From Thermodesulfobacterium hydrogeniphilum (lineage in GTDB: Bacteria > Desulfobacterota > Thermodesulfobacteria > Thermodesulfobacteriales > Thermodesulfobacteriaceae), in the NCBI RefSeq assembly GCF_000746255.1, contig NZ_JQKW01000007.1:1-64000 (forward strand): DNA of 64,000 nt, given 5' to 3'. Shown in pieces: positions 60,906 to 64,000 of the stretch. A model generated the notes under the pieces. The model made no database searches. It worked only from the letters and a program-made list of their open reading frames with translations, and was not told the DNA's origin. The position numbers were made by a program, and so were the translations under genes. Within the stretch, counting starts at the first letter, position 1. Every line of letters starts with the position of its first letter.

Positions 60906-61535
60906 TTATAAAAAAGATTCTAAAATTTCTTTAAAAGATATTGCTCCAATTCGTATTAAAGAGATATTATTATCCACTACAGAAATAATAGTAGAGGGAG
61001 CTGAGGTTTCAAGATGCCCCCCATTTAAAATAAAATCTAAGTCTTTTAATTGTTCTAAAATTTCCTGAGCACTTTTACAGGGTGGTTTGTTACTTATATT
61101 AGCACTTGTTCCTGTGACAGGATTGCCAAATATCTCTATGATTTTTTTTACAATAGGAGAAGAAGAAAGCCTTATTCCTATAGTATTAGTCCCAGATGTT
61201 AATAAAGAAGATAGATTTTCTTTAGCAGGAAAAACTATAGTTAAAGGTCCTGGCCAAAATTTTTCTATAAGTTTTTCTGCTACAGGAGGTATTTCTTTTA
61301 CCAAAGAATAAAGTTGTTCTATATCAGAAATAAGTAAAAGAATAGGTTTATTTTTAGGGCGTTTTTTAAAAGAAATAAGCTTTTTTAAAGCCCTTTCTGA
61401 AAAGGGATTAGCTGCTAATCCATAAAAGGTTTCTGTAGGTATAGCTCCTACTTTATCTTTTTTTAAATAAAAAGCTATTTTTTCAGAAATTTCTTCTAAA
61501 TTAGAAAGATCGGGTTTTAGCTTTAAATAATCCAT
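60906..61535 (-). CDS. tsaC: L-threonylcarbamoyladenylate synthase (TsaC/Sua5 family)
   Basis: Makes threonylcarbamoyl-AMP from threonine, bicarbonate and ATP, the first step of the t6A37 modification of ANN-reading tRNAs, which include tRNA-Ile and tRNA-Asn. The 209-residue protein has VGAIPTETFYGLAANPFSE, FKKRPKNKPILLLI, IEKFWPGPLTIVF and IGIRLSSSPI, then PVTGTSANIS and SLIRIGAISF. It is last in the leftward tRNA-Ile2 / nif3 / zinc ribbon / tsaC run, 18 nt after the previous gene. Confidence 0.96.
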   Translation of the reverse strand: MDYLKLKPDLSNLEEISEKIAFYLKKDKVGAIPTETFYGLAANPFSERALKKLISFKKRPKNKPILLLISDIEQLYSLVKEIPPVAEKLIEKFWPGPLTIVFPAKENLSSLLTSGTNTIGIRLSSSPIVKKIIEIFGNPVTGTSANISNKPPCKSAQEILEQLKDLDFILNGGHLETSAPSTIISVVDNNISLIRIGAISFKEILESFL

Positions 61536-61553
61536 TTTTTAAAAATTTTTTAA

Positions 61554-62339
61554 CTAAGCAGCAGAGGCTTTTTCTTCAGAGATAGCTTTTTCTTCTGAAA
61601 TTGCCTCCTCTTTTGGTTCTTCTTCAGATATGTAAATTTTTTTATAAAAAATGAGTCTTTTACAATGAGGGCACTCATAATACCGATTATCCTTCTGAAT
61701 TTCATTGTAAAGTTGAGGAGGTATAGCCATGTGACAACCTTCACACACATAATTATCTACAGGAGCAATTCCAACTCCACCCTTTTTTTGTTTAAGAATT
61801 TCATATTTTTTTAATAAGTTAGAAGGAATTTCTTGAGCTATATTTTCTCTTTTTTTGAGAAGTTCAGCTTTATTATTAGAAAGTTCAGCACAAAAGGCTT
61901 CAAATTTTTGTTTTTCTTCATTAAAAATAGCTTCAATTTTATTTAATTCTTCTAACAACTTAGTTTTTTCTTGTTCCAGATTTTCTATTTCTTCCATTAA
62001 TTTTAAAATTTCATCCTCCTTTTGTTTATTAGCTTTTTTAATTTCTTCAATTTCTCTTAAAAGAAGTTGATATTCTCTTGTTCCTCTAATTTGGATTAGA
62101 CGAGCCTGAGTGCTTTTTAATCTTTGATATTCTTGCTTTAATTCTTCTTCAAAAAGATCTTTTTGCTTTTTCTTTTCTTCCAGAAGAGAAGAAAGTTCTT
62201 CTAACTTTTTTTGAATTTGATCTTTATCTTTCTGAGCCTTTTGAAGAGATTGAGGAATATCATTCATGGCTTTTTCAATTTTTAAAATTTCTAAATCAAT
62301 TCTTTGTAATTCAATAAGTTTTAATATTTCTTCTTGCAT
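61554..62339 (-). CDS. Coiled-coil protein with C4 zinc ribbon (COG1579 type)
   Basis: A 261-residue protein: a long coiled coil (about 15-180) is followed by a zinc ribbon with VCEGCHMAIP and YECPHCKRLI, and a Glu-rich tail. This is the domain arrangement of COG1579/CdsZ-like proteins. Its function is uncertain. The nif3 stop is immediately followed by its ATG (TAG-ATG), so the genes are coupled. Confidence 0.9.
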   Translation of the reverse strand: MQEEILKLIELQRIDLEILKIEKAMNDIPQSLQKAQKDKDQIQKKLEELSSLLEEKKKQKDLFEEELKQEYQRLKSTQARLIQIRGTREYQLLLREIEEIKKANKQKEDEILKLMEEIENLEQEKTKLLEELNKIEAIFNEEKQKFEAFCAELSNNKAELLKKRENIAQEIPSNLLKKYEILKQKKGGVGIAPVDNYVCEGCHMAIPPQLYNEIQKDNRYYECPHCKRLIFYKKIYISEEEPKEEAISEEKAISEEKASAA

Positions 62340-63158
62340 CTAATCCCTCCTCTTATTTTTAAAAATTTTATATGGACTTGGTTCTTTATATATTTCTATA
62401 GGAAGAACTACATTTTTTTCAGAAAAAAATTTTTGTAATTTATCTTTAAGAACTGGTAAAATAAAACTTTCTGATAAGCCATGATCTATAATTATAAAAT
62501 TGAAACCCTCTTCTAAGGAATCTTTTGCAGTATGATATTTCACATCAGAAGTAATTAAAGTATAAACTCCGATCTTTTTTAATTCATCTTTTAGAAAAGA
62601 ACCTGAACCTCCGCAAAAACCAAAAGAGTTTATTGATGAATCTAAATCACCCACTACCATTATCCAACTGTCAATAATATGACTAATTTTTTCTGCTAAA
62701 TCTTGCAGTTTAATAGATTTTTTTAAATATACAACCCTTCCAAGACCAAATTTTTGATTAAATTTTTCTTCTTTTATAATAAAATCTGAACTCTCAAAAT
62801 TTAGAGCTTTTAAAAAAGCCTCTGATACCCCTTCAGAAATTTTATCTAAGGGTGTATGCCATGAAATTAGATTTAAATCGTGTTTTATAAGAAGATAAAT
62901 AAGCTCTCCCTTAAGTTCATCTTTAAGGATGCAAGAAAGGGGATTAAATATCAAAGGATGATGGCTTATTATAAGATTTAAATTTTTTTCTAATGCATAA
63001 AAAATAGCATTTTTAGTTACATCTACTGTTAAAAGAATTCCAGAAACAGAACTATTATAAGAACCTATTTGTAATCCATTATTATCTCTGGGTTCAGCAA
63101 TCTGAAGAGGAGCTAAATTTTCTAAAAATTTATATAAATCTTTTACTAATAAAGACAT
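62340..63158 (-). CDS. Nif3-like dinuclear metal centre protein
   Basis: A conserved hexameric NIF3/DUF34 protein of unclear activity, with GTP cyclohydrolase-like metal site. The 272-residue protein has ISHHPLIFNPL, SWHTPLDKISEGVSE, and FGFCGGSGSFLKDEL, then ITSDVKYHTA. The conserved C-terminal His-rich segment is FIIIDHGLSE, where DxGHxxxE is usual, so one metal ligand pattern is altered. It begins 11 nt after tRNA-Ile2, with no ribosome binding site in the gap. Confidence 0.92.
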   Translation of the reverse strand: MSLLVKDLYKFLENLAPLQIAEPRDNNGLQIGSYNSSVSGILLTVDVTKNAIFYALEKNLNLIISHHPLIFNPLSCILKDELKGELIYLLIKHDLNLISWHTPLDKISEGVSEAFLKALNFESSDFIIKEEKFNQKFGLGRVVYLKKSIKLQDLAEKISHIIDSWIMVVGDLDSSINSFGFCGGSGSFLKDELKKIGVYTLITSDVKYHTAKDSLEEGFNFIIIDHGLSESFILPVLKDKLQKFFSEKNVVLPIEIYKEPSPYKIFKNKRRD

Positions 63159-63169
63159 AAATAAACTAA

Positions 63170-63243
63170 TGGGCCCGCCAGGATTCGAACCTGGGACCTT
63201 CCGGTTATGAGCCGGTGGCTCTAACCAACTGAGCTACGGGCCC
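63170..63243 (-). tRNA. tRNA-CAT, probably tRNA-Ile2 (lysidine-modified)
   Basis: The cloverleaf has acceptor GGGCCCG/CGGGCCC, D arm GCTC...GAGC, anticodon stem CCGGC/... with loop CTCATAA, and T arm CCAGG-TTCGAAT-CCTGG. The anticodon is CAT. Pairs C4-G69 and C5-G68, known TilS determinants, and the GGGCCCG acceptor favour tRNA-Ile2 over elongator Met. CCA is not encoded (discriminator A followed by TTA). Acceptor identity needs a TilS-specific test. Confidence 0.9.
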
Positions 63244-63265
63244 CTCTTCACCTCTGCAAATATAA

Positions 63266-63293
63266 AAAATAATATACTTTAAAATTTTGTCAA
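63266..63293 (-). promoter_or_regulatory. Promoter of the tRNA-Ile2 / nif3 operon
   Basis: On the minus strand a perfect TTGACA (63293-63288) is followed after 16 bases by TATTTT (63271-63266). The tRNA starts about 22 bases after the -10 box. Confidence 0.8.
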
Positions 63294-63306
63294 GCCAATA
63301 AAAACT

Positions 63307-63717
63307 TTACTTAGACTCAGATTTGCACTCTGAACATAATCCATAAAAAATAATTTGAATATCTTCTATATCAAAACCTTTTAATTGCTCAGGCACAGAA
63401 ATATTAATTTGATTATCTACATCTATAACCTTTTTGCATCTTTTGCAAAAGAAATGATGAGGATGTGTTGAAGGATCAAATCTTTTTCTTGTACTTTCTA
63501 CATTTAATTCTTTAATTAATCCCTTTTTTACTAAAATCTCCAAAGTGTTATAAACAGTAGCAAAAGACATACTCGGAAATTTGGGTTTTAAAGCATTGTA
63601 AATATCCTCAGCCGAGGGATGCTCTTTGTTTCCCTCTAAATATTCTATAATGGCTAATCTTTGAGGTGTTAATTTTAATCCTAAACTTTTATAAAATTCC
63701 AACTTTTGTTTCTTCAT
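63307..63717 (-). CDS. Fur-family regulator, PerR-like
   Basis: A metal-sensing repressor of peroxide or iron-related genes. The 136-residue protein has a winged helix (LKLTPQRLAIIEYL, FPSMSFATVYNTLEILV) and metal sites HPHHFFCKRCKKVIDVD and GLCSECKS, giving the two CxxC pairs of a structural zinc site. The RFDPSTHPHHF segment favours PerR over Fur. A GAGGGG site precedes the ATG. It follows the YkgJ-type gene by 33 nt in the same direction. The window also holds a ferritin that such a regulator could control, which is inference. Confidence 0.88.
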   Translation of the reverse strand: MKKQKLEFYKSLGLKLTPQRLAIIEYLEGNKEHPSAEDIYNALKPKFPSMSFATVYNTLEILVKKGLIKELNVESTRKRFDPSTHPHHFFCKRCKKVIDVDNQINISVPEQLKGFDIEDIQIIFYGLCSECKSESK

Positions 63718-63750
63718 TAGTTCCCCTCTTTATTTATTTTATATACGTTT

Positions 63751-64000
63751 TTATTTTAAAACATTTTTTTCTTTATTCAAGTTTTTACATAAAAGTTTTA
63801 AATCTTCCCAAGAAAAATTTTTTAGTCCTTGGCAAAATTGTCTAATAATGTAGAAATTTTCAGGATATTTAAAAATAGCAGAAACAAAAGGCCATTCTTT
63901 ACATTTAGCAGGTTTTACAGGATGAATTTTACATAGTTTAGTTTCTTTATCAAAAAAAACACAATACCCATTTACAGTTTTCATTTCAATTCTGTATTTT
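63751..64000 (-). CDS. YkgJ-type cysteine-cluster protein, C-terminal part
   Basis: The frame stays open to the window edge, so the gene is truncated at its 5' end. The visible 83 codons include GYCVFFDKETKLCKIHPVKP, KCKEWPF and QFCQGL, the C-terminal half of YkgJ/UPF0153-type zinc or Fe-S proteins. An internal ATG at 63984 is unlikely to be the start because the family has an N-terminal CxxC-type cluster before this point. The function is not known. Confidence 0.75.
   Translation of the reverse strand, partial: KYRIEMKTVNGYCVFFDKETKLCKIHPVKPAKCKEWPFVSAIFKYPENFYIIRQFCQGLKNFSWEDLKLLCKNLNKEKNVLK

Overview
The window is low in G+C (about 30% by eye), very gene-dense and almost entirely chromosomal housekeeping sequence. 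Gene content points to an anaerobic, probably thermophilic Gram-negative bacterium, most likely a Thermodesulfobacterium-like member of the Thermodesulfobacteriota. The clues are siroheme decarboxylase (AhbA/AhbB) genes, an archaeal-type phosphoglycerate mutase, SpeD with an agmatinase, NtrY-like signalling, TonB/ExbBD, a porin and a Tat system. The taxon is an inference from gene content and not from a marker-gene comparison.

Layout. 1-290: end of an IS1380-like insertion sequence. 288-7423: rpe, a long CDP-alcohol phosphatidyltransferase, a radical SAM protein, scpB, hisH and the thrS-infC pair led by tRNA-Val. 7636-14762: polA, an RsuA-type pseudouridine synthase, and a leftward marC / ahbB-like / DUF4390 / NtrY-like kinase operon. 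14822-21915: a variant macromolecular-synthesis operon, rpsU-mutS2-dnaG-rpoD, ending in a fused AhbA-AhbB gene. 21888-24072: a TauE-type permease and an M48/TPR lipoprotein. 24298-32014: speD-speB, an HD phosphohydrolase, Fe-S and radical SAM proteins, a phosphatase, ferritin, a Xer recombinase and a tRNA nucleotidyltransferase. 32064-44343: rpsA, sppA, an IHF-Ppx/GppA fusion, guaB, a type II/IV pilus assembly F protein, corA, uppP, two methyltransferases, murA and holB. 44606-47520: exbB-exbD-tonB and rho. 47645-52133: tRNA-Asn, an Rrf2 regulator with a fumarase-beta protein and a UPF0280 protein, a strongly expressed-looking porin, and a REP-associated transposase (RAYT) between palindromic repeats. 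52166-64000: argH, Usp, yacG, a thioredoxin-reductase-like protein, alr, tatB-tatC, apgM, nadB, tsaC, a coiled-coil zinc ribbon protein, nif3, tRNA-Ile2(CAT), a PerR-like regulator and a truncated YkgJ-type protein.

Genes are packed into operons with 1-35 nt overlaps. Seven of the eight convergent junctions leave no room for an intrinsic terminator; the one clear terminator follows the porin gene. Intergenic TTGACA boxes occur upstream of all three tRNAs, rpsU, speD and (twice) the porin, each with a 16-bp spacer to a -10-like hexamer.

The most notable items are the IHF/HU domain fused to an exopolyphosphatase/GppA domain, the RAYT with its palindromes, an alanine racemase gene that appears to start with AUU, the fused AhbA-AhbB beside rpoD together with a separate AhbB-like gene, and a tRNA gene only 11 nt upstream of a coding sequence without its own ribosome binding site. 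I did not find a CRISPR array, prophage or an obviously new defence system.
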